Shown: positions 12,801 to 49,500 of the stretch, piece after piece
Position numbering within the stretch: position 1 is the stretch's first letter
Layout: every line of letters begins with the position of its first letter
Assembly: GCF_042242105.1 (NCBI RefSeq)
Contig: NC_092023.1
Coordinates: forward strand, 10,800,933-10,864,932
Direction of reading: 5' to 3'
Length of the DNA: 64,000 nt
Source of the DNA: Pempheris klunzingeri
Taxonomy: Eukaryota; Chordata; Actinopteri; Acropomatiformes; Pempheridae
The notes under the pieces: model-generated
What the model saw: only the letters and a program-made list of their open reading frames with translations
What the model was told of the DNA's origin: nothing
Database searches by the model: none
Program-made: the position numbers and the translations under genes

Positions 12801-14182
12801 GTCGTACAGAGGCAGGAAGGCTGCTGAAGCACCCTGTGTTCATGTCCTCATATACTTTGTTTTCAAACTACTCTGACACTGACTGTTTTCCAGTTAGCAG
12901 GGACCATGACTACACTTTTAATGGCATATTTTTAACAGAGACTTATTGTAGCTTTGAAACACAGAACACACAGTTCGTAGATTCAGCAACAGTTTACAAT
13001 GTGCTACATTAAAAAAAAATTCTAAATCCATGCAAACAAAAACAGGAATGTTGTCCATCTGTCCATCCCTCCACTGAGATTCAAGAAATTTTAATAATTT
13101 TCAGTGAATATTCTGTGAAAGACACTGGTTTTCTTGAAATCAGACAGGTAGATGAGTTTGAGGTGACTGCAAAGTTAAACAGAATGATGCACTGACTGGT
13201 TTGATTTAAATGTTCACCGTAAAAGCTTTTTAATGTCGCCTACCTTTATTCTGTTGAATTGTTTCGGCATGACTGCTGCTTGCATGCCCTGCCTTTATGA
13301 AATGCACACAGTAGCTATGAGCCTTTATAATACATAATGATAATAATGAAAACTTATATACCTTTAAAAAATGCAGAAGGAATGTATATTTATTGAATAC
13401 CCTTGTTAATGCACACTACTGAATTATAAGTTTTTACTCTTAATAAAAAAAAAAAGTACTCTCAGCTACGTGTGTCTGTGTTTGTTGCTGTGTATTTGTT
13501 TTTAGTATAAGTGACATGTTTCCTTACCACAAAGGCTTTTAATCAAAGAAAGGTGGCTTGCCTCAGAGGTTAATCCTTAGTACATCACTGCACTGTGGCT
13601 GTCAGCCAGGCCCTATATGTAGCCTGAATGGACTGGCCTCTGGATAAGCAGAGGAGTATTTAGGTTGCTACAGGAGCAGTCTACCAAAGCTGTGCACACT
13701 ATGAGTAACAGATGACACCAGGCCTCCAATGCTTTATTTGAATAACAATTTAACATTATAGGATTCAAACATTATCAGCCAAGCTACATGTTACAGCTAT
13801 TAAACTTTTGCTATTTCACTTATTTTGGTGATGGTGCTGATTGTAACTCACTAAACTCCCAAAGGATTGTCTCATCTACATAAAGATCCATAGCTCACTG
13901 ATACTTGTAAACAGGAACTACGGTTGGTACAAGAGAAAGCATAATCCATGAATAGGCCACAACATGACGATATCAAGGATTAAGACTTCAGCCTTTACCC
14001 ACAAAAACAAAGTCAGGTGTGTCAGAAATGTTACAGAACAGATCATGAGAGATATTAAACCATTCTGGTATCACACAGGCATGTCTGTGCATGATTACAC
14101 TCACCAGCGCACACACTCAAACAGGGCGGGGGGTGAGGCAGGGAAATAAAAATGGTATGTAAATATTACATTGTACCGTAAT
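9900..14182 (+). other. 3' UTR of the PLD5-like gene and intergenic DNA
   Basis: No coding gene is visible in this stretch. The proximal part is presumably 3' UTR, but no convincing AATAAA occurs near the stop. The only clear AATAAA with a downstream A-run is at 13442-13447, 3.5 kb away, and may be chance. The DNA is AT-rich with no long repeats. Confidence 0.4.
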
Positions 14183-14739
14183 CAGAGGTGGAAGAAGTAC
14201 TCAGATCTTTTACTTAAGTGAAAGTAATAATGCTAGAATGCAGAAATACTCTGTCACAAGTAAAAGCCGTGAATTTGAAATGTTACTTGAGTAAACGTAC
14301 ATATGTATACACATCAAAGTATATCTAAAGTGCCCTAACAATGTATACTTAAAAAAATAAATTTAAAATAATAAACATCATACCACTGGATTATAATTAG
14401 CAATGCATTCATGTTTTCAGCCCTTTAATATTGCAGCTAGTAGAGGTTGAGCTCATTTTAAGTGATTATGTACTGCTGGGTACTTAAATCAATAATAATG
14501 CACCATGATTTATTAGCTGATTGTTATGTATGAATAATCTGAATCTGTGGAGTAACTATCAATCAAAGCTGCCATATAAATGTGGTGCAGTAAAAAAGAA
14601 TTTCCCTCTGAAATGTAGTGGAGTCGAAGAATTAAGCTGCATAAAATGGATATACTCAAGTAAATTACAAGAATCTTAAAATCATACTCAATTACAGTAG
14701 TCTCCTTATGTAAATGTACTTAGCTACATCCCACCACTG
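14183..14739. mobile_element. hAT-like MITE
   Basis: A 557-bp element begins CAGAGGTGGAAGAAGTACT and ends CCACCACTG, giving imperfect terminal inverted repeats (CAGAGGTGG versus CAGTGGTGG). Its interior alternates 'cttaagtgaaagtaa' and 'actcaagtaaattac' motifs, typical of a very common teleost nonautonomous family. The flanking 8-mers ACCGTAAT and ACTTTAAC agree at 5 of 8 positions, compatible with a decayed 8-bp target duplication. It has no coding capacity. It lies about 250 bp upstream of the CFAP36 promoter elements. Confidence 0.65.
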
Positions 14740-14909
14740 ACTTTAACTTAGCTTTAAATAATGTTCAGTATAATTTGTATGTGTTTGCAAACCTGCAAGT
14801 GTGCAACTAAAATGTGGCATAAATGTTTCTAAGCTGCGACAGTATTTCTCCACGACTGGGCACCGCTGAAACATGTGAAAAGGTGTTATAAAAAGAAGTA
14901 AACGCAGTT

Positions 14910-14910
<1 letters not shown>

Positions 14911-14943
<33 letters not shown>
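14911..14943 (+). repeat. (CAG)11 trinucleotide repeat upstream of CFAP36
   Basis: Eleven uninterrupted CAG units lie about 50 bp before the X-box and about 320 bp before the CFAP36 ATG. It is probably promoter or 5' UTR sequence and is not part of the coding frame. Confidence 0.95.
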
Positions 14944-14945
<2 letters not shown>

Positions 14946-14984
14946 CACACTCCTGTACGTGCCCGGGCCTGAGCAGCAGCGGAA

Positions 14985-14992
14985 TGACGTAA
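14985..14992 (+). promoter_or_regulatory. CRE/ATF-like site
   Basis: TGACGTAA sits 2 bp before the X-box motif. Adjacent CRE-like and X-box elements resemble composite RFX/CREB promoters. The assignment rests on motif match only. Confidence 0.45.
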
Positions 14993-14994
14993 CG

Positions 14995-15008
14995 GTCACC
15001 TTAGTAAC
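14995..15008 (+). promoter_or_regulatory. RFX X-box motif in the CFAP36 promoter
   Basis: GTCACCTTAGTAAC fits the X-box half-site pattern GTNNCC-N2-RGNAAC, 253 bp upstream of the CFAP36 start codon. RFX factors drive many ciliary genes through such sites, so location next to a cilia-associated gene supports function. Occupancy is inferred. Confidence 0.65.
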
Positions 15009-15260
15009 CGATTAGGCGTCACCACCCAGGACTGCAGATTCATGAGTGAGCCCTCGTTGTCGGAGACCGTCCCGTCCCTTCAGGAGAGGAAAAACAGCCG
15101 CCGAGCCGCGCTATGGGGACCAGTTTATGAAGGACAATAAACCAGATGTCTGTTTCCATCTGTTTGGGTTGGTGTAGTGGAGCTGGACGCGCCGACCTGA
15201 ACAACATCGCCGTGCGGGTGCTGTTGTTGTTGTTGATAACGTTACCCAGCAGCAGCCAAC

Positions 15261-24480
<9,220 letters not shown>

Positions 24481-25009
24481 CTTCCCCGCAAATTGCAATA
24501 TTCTCATTTCTATCCTGTGTACTTTGTTTATCACATGGCTTCCTTTAGCCAGATAATTCTCTTTATGTAACACAGATCAGGGTTTTTCTAAAGAAACAAC
24601 AAACATGAGGTCTTCCTTCCTCAGAGTTTTTTTTCTTTTCCCATTGCTGTCCACGGAGGATGAAGGCACATCTCCTTTTATATTTTGGATGTACCAGTAT
24701 GTGACCGTCTCCAGTCATACACACAGGTCTGTTAGATACTCACAACTGTTTGACTAAACAAGTTCAGAAAATGTCAGGCAAACTGAAAAGCACACAGAGC
24801 ACCCAGGCAATATGTTGCCAGTGTTAGTAGATGTGAACGGAAAACCCAGGTGGCTTTTACCTGTTTCTACTTCTACTTCTCACTAGACACACATGAGCTG
24901 TGTCCAAAGCTGTCTAGTTTGCCACTGGATGCACTACATTTACTTACTTAATGAAAATGTGTTCATGGCATGTACACTTGCTAAAAATCTTACAATGCAG
25001 TGCTTCACT

Positions 25010-25029
25010 ATATATATATATATATATAT
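25010..25029. repeat. (TA)n microsatellite
   Basis: This is a short TA run followed by TGTGTG in the presumed CFAP36 3' UTR. Confidence 0.8.
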
Positions 25030-25574
25030 GTGTGTTTATTGTGCAACATCACACCGGTCAGTAATTGTTCAAAAATCATGATCCATAACTATTTTTGAGT
25101 AAATTATGGACAGTTATTTAGGGAAGTGACTGAAGGAGTGAGACATTGAGGACACATTCCTGAGCTTGTTTCTCTGTAGGACATAAATGGGCCACGTGGT
25201 GAAACACAGACTCAATGTTATTCACAACCGGCCCAGAGCTGTATCAGAGTTAAGGTTGACGTTGGTGAAATACACGATTGGGACAGTCCTACGTTGAGGT
25301 GAAGGTAACATTAGCTAGCATAAGTGGTCGAGATGACTAGAGAGGCGTTTTGCAAGTATTTACTATTTACAAGTGAACATTCTTGTTTTCCGGTCATTCT
25401 CAGAGGGAGGAGTCAGCTGGTACATCATGTTGCCGATTACAATGTAGTAGCTCATCCTAGTCAAATAGCACTGTCGAGGTTTTCAAGATGAATGCACCGT
25501 CACAAGATCAGAAAGAGGCCAAGATGCAGTGTGTCGCTTTATACGAGGAATGCAGTATTTCATGTATGCCGTTT

Positions 25575-25580
25575 AATAAA
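25575..25580 (+). terminator. Candidate CFAP36 polyadenylation signal
   Basis: A canonical AATAAA lies 1.1 kb after the CFAP36 stop codon. A second AATAAA at 25921-25926 could be used instead. Confidence 0.45.
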
Positions 25581-28167
25581 TCTCATTTTATAGAAACAAC
25601 CTGGACTCACGACTTGCTGTGTTTATAAAAACTGTAAAGCTACAGATCAGTACTTTGTCAGCAATAGAAGGTAGCTGGTCTCAGACTGATCTTGTGTTTT
25701 AATCTGGAAAAAAGGGCTTTGATGTTTCACAGAGCCAAATGGGATTTATTACCATATGTTCTCACTTGTATTTGGAACACTATAGAATACTGTACGAGTC
25801 ATTGTCCTGATACAAAAACTGTGTCTGTGTATTCCGTGCTGTAAAAAATGAGAAACATATGGCAGTCTCCTAAAATTTGCACAAATGGTATTCTTCCACT
25901 AAGGAATATCTAATGTAAAAAATAAAAACTGCTGAGGTTTGGGAGAATGGTTCAAATGCAAAGGAGTAGTTCAAAATCAATTAGAAATTTTGCAGCTCCA
26001 ATTGCCAAATCCTTAAATTACTAAAACAAAGCTAGATTCACAAGTTCCATGTCAGGGTCACATTTAATTTCAAAACTTATCAAATAAATTCATACAAATG
26101 TTAAGAATGGATAGTGGTAGTAAATGCACTTGGTACAAATTCATCAAGGGAGAGCAAAAACAGTCATATTGTTGGATGACGCTAACAGACAGGAGGGAAG
26201 ACAATTCGCTGCTCGTGTACTGCTGAACTCCTGAAAAGCACATTGGAAACCATTTTACTCGTGCTCCTGTGCTGCTGCTGCTGCTTGTGGTTTAACTCAA
26301 ATGTCTGTGATCTAGTGTTTTTAGCAAATTTTTGCCTCTGCCTCTCAGTGTGCTTGTGGTGAGACCAGGAGAAAAGATGCAACACTAGAAATGTTTGAAC
26401 CTGACACTGAAATGTCTCATTGCCTTCTGACATTTTCAAACCCGTTTGTTGTGTCAGATATACGGTTTGATTAAAAAAAAAAAACTGCATTGTATTGAGT
26501 CTGGGGATAAATGATCATAACTAGTAAACACAGCTCATCCAATCATGGAGTTTGAATTACACTCTAAAAAGTGTTTTCCTTCAGCTTATTTTTGATCTGT
26601 AGAGTTGTTTTTATGGACAGCACAAAGAAAACATGGACAAACTATGGAACAAAGCTGAATACTTCTGATCTGGTGCTGAACATTGTGGACCTTCAAACTG
26701 GGATAAAAGACCATGACATCTCATGCTCCTTAAAACTCACTAGAATCATCATAAATCATAAATGTTAGAGGTTTCACCAGCTAGCAGTGTTACAGTGCAC
26801 AGACAACACAGGGTAGCTTTTTGTCTCTGATGCAAATTGAACTCTGAACCTGAGATCTGTCTGAGAGAAGGGTGCCAAGAGTCGAAACTCCTGAAACCAG
26901 AGTGTGCGCTGAATCTACCCTAAAGCACACCCACAGCTCAGGTTTGTCACCCAGTCAAAACAAAATCTGGGCTACGTGTGCATCATGAGGCCACTAACTT
27001 CGCAAATCTGCTAAGATACAAAACTCCAGACATCCTCAAAATGTTGGCTGCAAAAATGACTTTACTGCAGTTTTAATGTTATTTTTTAAAACCAGCATTT
27101 GCAACTTCTCTGCATTTTACATTGAATCAAATGAACTGGACTGAAAGGGTGAACAGTGACCCCACCTTTTGTGCGACAACAACAAAAATACACAGGTAGG
27201 TAGGCATCTCTCTCCCCTTTGAAAATCAGATCAGGGGCAAATGATTAAAAAGAAAAAAAAATAACATCTGTACAGTACTTTTTAACAAAGTCATGAAATA
27301 CAGGATTTCTGGCTACCGCAGTCCTGTGTGTGAGACGTCGTGTGTTCTGTGTGCCTTGGCCAGACGGACGCCATGGCTTCTGAAGGTTTGAGTCCTGCTC
27401 CTCTGGATCTAAGCCTCATTACTGGTACGTTATGTCATTTGTCACCTCCCTCGTCTGTCGACATTGAGTTTAATTCTTCTATGCTGCCTAGATCCCTCTA
27501 TCCCCGACAAAAGTGAACAGTTCTGTGGCAGGGCGGCACACACTACTTCAGCCAGTCAAGCTTTCTATAACTATGACGGCTAGTCCTGCTAGCCTGACTG
27601 GCCTGCTGAACAGTTCGTGCTCTGGCTGGTTGTGTTCTGGCCTCCTCTGTCTCTGGAGCTCATTGGTTCGGGTTCGAGAAGGATGGAGAGTTCAAATGAG
27701 GACATGCGAGTTCCTGTAGTACCGCAGCTGCCTTGCTACTGTTGCTATAGCAACAGAGCAGAGCTGGGAACCGCCTTGGCACTGTTATTTCCACCGCAGC
27801 CTCTCTAGTCAGTGAGAAGGATGGTGGATGAGGAGGAGAAAGTTGTGCAGAAGGAGATCAGAACTGGGAGAGTGTTGCGAAGGGGGGAGGGTTTCAAATG
27901 ATTAATGAGTTTCTCCTCAGGAGAAAAAAATGGAGATTTTGGGATCTCCTAGAGGAGGCAGATGGTAAAAGAGGTAAAAATCAACTGGCTGAGGGTGCAG
28001 ATTGATCCAAGAGATCAGGAGGGACCGAGTGAGGTGGGAGCTCGTCTTTGCCCGTCTCCTCAGTGAGACTGACAGGCAGCACGGGCAGGCCAAGGACCAA
28101 TGAGACGACCAGAGGAGGGAGGATGGGAGGGACTCAGTGTCCGCCACCAAACAGAGGACTATTAGCC

Positions 28168-35926
<7,759 letters not shown>

Positions 35927-36211
35927 GGTTAGCCGAGTCGGAGCTAGCAGGCTAGCTGGGCGCTAACAAGCTATCACCTCACCCCGTCTGGTGTTTTCCT
36001 ACCCTCGACCTGTTAACTTTGTTCCCACCCGCATGTTATAAAACATGCACGTCTAAGTAAAGTTCACAACAGAAGTTAAATATATGACTCACTAATTCAT
36101 AAACTCATTACGATCGCGGTGTGAAACCACTCAACAGGAGGCCGAGTATCAAACAGTAAAATTCTCAGAGAACACAACAACTCTAACGGCCTTCTTGCTA
36201 ACGTCCACAGA

Positions 36212-36222
36212 CCGCCATCTTG
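36212..36222 (-). promoter_or_regulatory. YY1-type motif upstream of PPP4R3B
   Basis: CCGCCATCTTG on the plus strand reads CAAGATGGCGG on the gene strand, matching the YY1 core AAGATGGCGG. It lies about 290 bp upstream of the PPP4R3B ATG. Such sites often mark TATA-less housekeeping promoters near the start of transcription. Confidence 0.6.
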
Positions 36223-37574
36223 TAATCCGATCTTGTGTTCTTTTTCTTCTTCGACGTCAATCAAGCGCTAACCGCCGCGGGGTCTCCTCCTCCGAGCCGC
36301 ATCATCCAATGGCAGGACGGCAGCGCCAGGAGGGCCGCCTACAGGCCAGACAGGTAATAGCAGCAGCAGGTACATACCCATCACATTATGTTCTGTTCCT
36401 CTACCTGCTTTTGTATCAAATACAACAACTTAATGCATTCAAATGGTCTTAATCTTATATGCAGATGATATTATATCTTGTTTGCACGGTCTGGAGCCAG
36501 AAAGAAGTGGATCTGTGTGCACAAGTAAATATATTGTTTGCACAAGACCCGACTGTTATTAGGCAAATTAACAGAAGCCTAAAGCACCTCATTACTGGGA
36601 ACCCTACTTGACTTGAGAGCTGATTGAATCATCTCGGATCATCTTGGATCACTATATGCCCTTGTAAGGTCCTAGCCAGATTGTCTGTTGTGCCGCTCAG
36701 TGTTCTTTCTTTCTTTCTGCCTGTTGTGTCAGTGAGTCCTGCTCTTGAATCTGCACTCAAACATTTCAAGTTATAGCTGTTACAGTACAGTACTATACTA
36801 ACACGTGTTTACACCTGCACACATCTCAGTTAACATGTGTATTTATCTCATTACTGTTTACAATGCACTTATACTTCAGACCAGTGAGCAAAAAAGAAAA
36901 GTGAGCAAATGATTTAAATACCACCTCAGTTTATTAGTAGATATTAAACACCCCCAATGTCATCCTGCCTACAAAAAACACTCCATGCTGCAGTTATTAC
37001 CGTACTTTCCCTGCCTAAAGGAGGTCAGTTCTTATAAAACTGATAATGCTCAAAGTCATGTTGGAAAGTACAGGGGACTACTTTTTTCAAGTTCCCAACA
37101 TAAAACTCAGACAACTGAATTTTCTCCCCATGGACATCACATTTTAACGTGGTGAATATTTCTGCCAGTTATAAATAACTACGTAATCATACTTCTGCCA
37201 GAGGCCGAATAATTACGTAAACAATTCTGCAGCCAGATAAATCACCACTGGATACCAGGTCCAGGCAGGGTGATACAGCAGCTACTGACACTCCTGAGCC
37301 TCTGGGTCGTACATCTAATGGGTGTAGGAAACTGTCTATCAGATTGTTTAGGAGCCTGCCAGCTGAACCCTGCACATATCAAGCAGTTGTGTTATGTCCT
37401 TATTTGAGCCTCCCACCCAGGAATTCCAGCAGCTACATATGAAGACGACCTTTTTACTTGTGATTACAGTGATGCACATCTGGCATGTCAATGTTGGGCT
37501 AGATTTGCCTGTACATGATATTTTTTGATAGAAATAGTTGTGAATTTTAACACAACAAAGCAACAAATGCATGT

Positions 37575-37580
37575 TTTATT
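37575..37580 (-). terminator. Candidate PNPT1 polyadenylation signal
   Basis: TTTATT on the plus strand reads AATAAA on the PNPT1 strand, about 540 bases after the stop codon. I found no closer canonical signal. Confidence 0.5.
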
Positions 37581-38121
37581 TACACTGACCCATAAACTGT
37601 AAATGCAACCAAGCATAGAGGGAATATTCCAAAGAAACAGTGTATGTCTCCCTCTCTGCCTTCTTGGTCTATATTTTAATCCTGGCTGCTTTGTGGACAC
37701 TTTGCTCCTATACCACAAGACATGGTATTATCACACAATGCTCGCTGAGGTGGCAAATATGAAAACAAAACTCTATAAAAAAGGGGGATACATAAAAGTA
37801 CGACAGATTTATCATTTTTCAAATCATGTGTCTCCTGCTCATTATCATCCAGGTCTTCTTCTCAGTTTGTACGTATCCACAGAAGCTCAACGACAACAGG
37901 ACAATGTATTTGATGAGTTGCTGTTCACTCCAAGTGTCGTTTCATCACGTCCGTACCCACAACAGCGGGGTAAACCTCATTATGTGCAGCACTCGTTCAG
38001 TTTGTAACAAGATCTGATGCTCTCGGTTTGGTAGATTTCTCAACACGACTGTTTTGTCAGCCTACTCAGTTTAAATCCACTTTCAAGGCAAATCCAGAAG
38101 TTAGCCTGGTGTGTCGTCGCG

Positions 38122-45789
<7,668 letters not shown>

Positions 45790-46060
45790 ATTTAAACACC
45801 ACGAACACAAAACAAAAAAAGCGGCTGTGTACAGTCAGTGCCTTTACAGTTTAGACACACATGGGGGCATCCATGTCAGTTCGTCACATGTGCGGAAGTA
45901 CGTAGCAAAGCCGCGTCTTCTGATTGGCCCGGCCGAGGTGAGCGTGTAACATCAAAAGTGTCCGTAGCACCCGGACACAACAATTCCGCTTCATAGTTTC
46001 CTCAATACCTGAGTTTGATTAAATGCCCAACAGAGGTGGCAAAAAATATGAATACAATCC
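45790..46060 (-). promoter_or_regulatory. PNPT1 promoter region
   Basis: Upstream of the ATG lie an ETS/GABP-type CGGAAGT (45893-45899) and an inverted CCAAT box (ATTGG, 45923-45927) beside a GC-rich GGCCCGGCC stretch. No TATA box is seen. GABP (NRF-2) sites are common in nuclear genes for mitochondrial proteins. Binding is inferred from motif and position. Confidence 0.55.
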
Positions 46061-46382
46061 CTTTAATCTACATTCACGTTTCCACGTGTCACTGGCCATT
46101 TAAATGCTCGTTTTATGCAAATTTTGTCCCTTCTCAGCTTCCGTCCTTCAATTTAAAGTAACATGCGGTTGGATTTGACTGGCAAGTGTGATTTTTTACC
46201 CCTTTACATTTCTACATTAATCATCAATTGATTATCATAGGCTCATTTCAGTAACTGTTCGACTTACAGGTAATAAAACTAAATTGCCGATTTAAAATAA
46301 TGTAAACGTATCTAAAGAGTACCCTAAGACTCAAATGTGCAATGTGAGTTTCATACCGTTAGGTGTCAGCATTGTCTCATAA

Positions 46383-46520
46383 AGGCAAGGCAAATTTATT
46401 AATACAGCACCATTCAGAGACAAGGCAATTCGAGTGCTTTACAGGGAATTAAAACAACACACAGAAACATTAAAACATTAAGATTCACATTCACAAACAT
46501 CAACATTTCAGTTAATAGGA
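46383..46520. repeat. Teleost interspersed repeat fragment
   Basis: The sequence 'aggcaaggcaaatttatt', then 'tacagcaccattcagag' and 'aattcgagtgctttacag', matches a very common fish repeat in which a GGCAAGGCAA start leads to a CAATTC-AGTGCTTTAC block. The family is probably a retroposon tail, but the name is not certain. Confidence 0.55.
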
Positions 46521-49500
46521 ACGTTTATCAATAAAATGATCAACTACCACCCTTTCATAATACACTCATCATTGTATACTGTATAATTTGGATCTTAGAT
46601 GTACATAAGAGTATTAGATAACTACGATATTTAAGATCGCCTTTGAAAATTTGTCCCATTGTTTTTATTAGTACTCATTAATTAGCAACTACAGCTGTTT
46701 TACTCATATATGCATTACTGAAACATTACGGGCCTTTTGTAGTGCACAGCAAATCAGAAAAACTCCTCATTCTGTCTGTATGTTCACATTGTCAAGAGGC
46801 TCCTCTGCTCCAGCCAGCTGTTCCAGCTGTTAAACTGTGAAATGTGAAAAAATGTGCCCAATGCGCCTCAGACACCCTCTTGGTTCGTCCGTCGGTACAT
46901 CAGGCAGTCAGTGAATCAGTGACCTTGCTTTCTGATCAGACAGTCAGTCTGGAAGTTAGCCTGCCAGCCATCCAGTCAGTCACTGAGCCAACTCACCAAC
47001 AGTGGGGGCTGCTGCAGTTGTTATGGCAACAGATGAGTGTTAACAGCAACTCTAACACTCTCTAGATTACTTTCACGCATGCACACACGTGCACACACAA
47101 ACACATACACACACTCCAGCTAATTGCAGGGAGGGATAGCAGGATTTCACACAATTGTTCACACACACTGAAAGCTCAAGCCTGCTTTCTATTAGTATTA
47201 TCTTGTTTCCATGGCTCCGGGACACATCAAGATCTCATTATTACCAAGCAGAGCCATGAACTATTAGTGTGTAATGGACCAGTGGGTGTTTTGTGGTAGA
47301 CTACAAGGATCACAAACAGCTCAGTGGAAGATGCTGTGTTGCTTTGTCTAGAAGAGGCTTTACTTTTTCAGGGAATCTTCTCATGTAAAAGTCCATCGAC
47401 CAACGTAGAAATCAATTGGTTATCTGTCAACTGCCTGTCAATCAATATATCAATGGCTTATTAAACCTCTCACTCTGTGACCCTTGAAAATATTTGGACC
47501 ACACGGTGTAAAGAGACACGGCATCAGTGATCAGTTATAACAGTTTGGTCGTCATTTTCTTGGTCAGAGTGTAGGAATAATGTCAAAGGGGCTAAAGTCT
47601 GTGTGCGCCCCGTTCATTTTAGGATTTAAGAGGTTTAAGTGCTTTTCTGGTTTTCATGCTGCTGTGTTTGAGGAGGTGACAACAGGACAGCCTGCATGGG
47701 CGCTTCACTGATCTCTGTTATACACACATGAACACACACATGCAGATTTTACAGGCTTTTCAGCAGGGGTGACAACTGTGTGTTTTTTTCTTGGCCCTTG
47801 GCAACCAGGCATGGCAACATCTTTAAAAAAGAGATTATCACCCTAAACATCCAGCGACAGCTTCACTGAACAGACTTTTTCCATGTTTCATTAAACCTGT
47901 GACACATCTTTTTGTAACAAATTTGACAAATTTTTGATTTACAACTTTCCTTGCAGACGTGTGTTTGTTTCCAGATTTCCACCAACATAGATATTGACAT
48001 TGCCTGCATTCATCCTTTACTGTGGCTGAAAGACTTTTGTTTCCCCTGTCTGTCAATGACAAGACAGTAATTGGATCCACCCTCCTTGGACTATTGTGGA
48101 CATGTATAAGCTTGAGGGAGCCGCCGTTTAGACAGCTCATAGCGACTTGAATTGGCAAGGCATGATTTCCTTTGTCACAAGCGTGGTAATTACATTACGG
48201 CACATGGCAAGGTTCCACTTTCTCAGAGCAAAGTGGAGCAGAACTGTAGCTTCTGGAAGAGCGAGTTGCTTGGGCTTGCCGCATACAACTACATTAAAGT
48301 ACAATTCTTGCATAACAATTAGTTTTACAATGTTGGGAGACTGAACTCTGGTGGCAAATGCTTTTTTTTCTACCTTAAGTGGTTTTGTACTATCATAAGC
48401 TACTTTCCGTTATGATAGATCAAAAAGCATCAAGATCAGAAAGAAAGGCCACTATGTGCCTGGCATAGTACATCAGGTGTTATGTTGCCAAAATGAAGTC
48501 CATTGAAAAAAATTCCACATACAGTTCAGTAAGTGATTGGCTTTGTCAGTGTAAAGCTCCTATAATAAATTAATCTCACAGGACCCGTAATGGTTAGATT
48601 GCTGATTAGAAAACCCCCATTGTGTGTGTGTGTGCGTGCGCGCACAGTCTGAATATGAATGATGATTTATATATGACAGGATAAGTGATTAAGCCTGTAT
48701 GATACATGTGCAATACACAAGAAGCAGATGTGTTGCTAATGAATCAAATCAGCGTGAGATTCAACGATTAATGAAGAACATAAAGAAGACACCGCATAAA
48801 CACTCAGAAAAGGGCACTTTCAAGATTTCAGCAGGGAGAATGATCTTCACAGCATCAAGTATAAAACCCCTGCCCGAACACAAAGGAATAACAGAGAAAC
48901 TAAAACTTGTTTCATTACAACTCAGACCTCCAAATTCCCAACCCTAACCCTTGCAGTATTGTTGATCTAAAAAGGCTCTCAGGCAGAGTGATTTAGAGCC
49001 TTGAGGCCTGGACTGCAAACAGATAATTACATTTTTGGTCTCAAGCCTCAAATCCACAGCAGTCATTAAGGCTCCTTCTGAAAATCCCTGACTAATAATG
49101 GATTAAACAATATAAATAAAGCAATCAAACAATAAAAGAGACCACGGCTAACCTTGAAAATGATGTGCAAGATATTAAAATCCTAGAGGTAGAATATGAA
49201 CAATAAACAAGTCTTCATCAATATGCTGGCAGTTAAAGTCTTCATACTTTTAAGCTCGACCACAGCTTGGTGTTTGAGATAGGAGAGAAGACAATTACAT
49301 TTCTGTTATGATGATATAATGATTATGTTTATCTTTGTCTATATGAAAGTAAACACTTCATCTCTCTGGGTGAAGGAATACATCAGAATTGCACAGAGTT
49401 GGGACCCACACATCTTTAATTCCCTATAATGTTAAATAATTAGACGTTGACTATATGCCACAGGGGTCTTAATTATTTGACTGGAAATTTGAATGTTAGG

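Larger units (their letters stand above)
14740..15260 (+). promoter_or_regulatory. CFAP36 promoter and 5' UTR region
   Basis: This stretch becomes GC-rich towards the start codon at 15261 and contains a (CAG)11 run (14911-14943), a CRE-like TGACGTAA (14985-14992) and an RFX X-box (14995-15008). No TATA box is obvious. The transcription start site is not determined by the sequence alone. Confidence 0.55.
24481..28167. other. Convergent 3' UTRs of CFAP36 and PPP4R3B
   Basis: No coding exon can be supported in the 3.7 kb between the two stop codons. AATAAA signals on the plus strand occur at 25575-25580 and 25921-25926. On the minus strand AATAAA lies at 25745-25750 and ATTAAA at 27072-27077. 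A (TA)n run lies at about 25010-25029. The two transcripts may overlap tail to tail. Confidence 0.5.
35927..38121. other. Interval between PPP4R3B 5' end and PNPT1 3' end
   Basis: Both genes are on the minus strand. The right side is PNPT1 3' UTR, with a polyadenylation signal near 37575. The left side is the PPP4R3B 5' UTR and promoter, GC-richer and free of a TATA box. I see no additional gene in the middle. Confidence 0.6.

Noticed and set aside
13442..13447. AATAAA as the PLD5-like polyadenylation signal
   Set aside because: It is 3.5 kb after the stop and sits in an A-rich run, so chance occurrence is likely; kept only as a remark.
27373..27425. Short plus-strand frame starting ATGGCTTCTGAAGG in a good start context
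   Set aside because: It codes only about 18 residues before a GGTACG donor-like site, resembles no family I know, and lies in the presumed 3' UTR of PPP4R3B.
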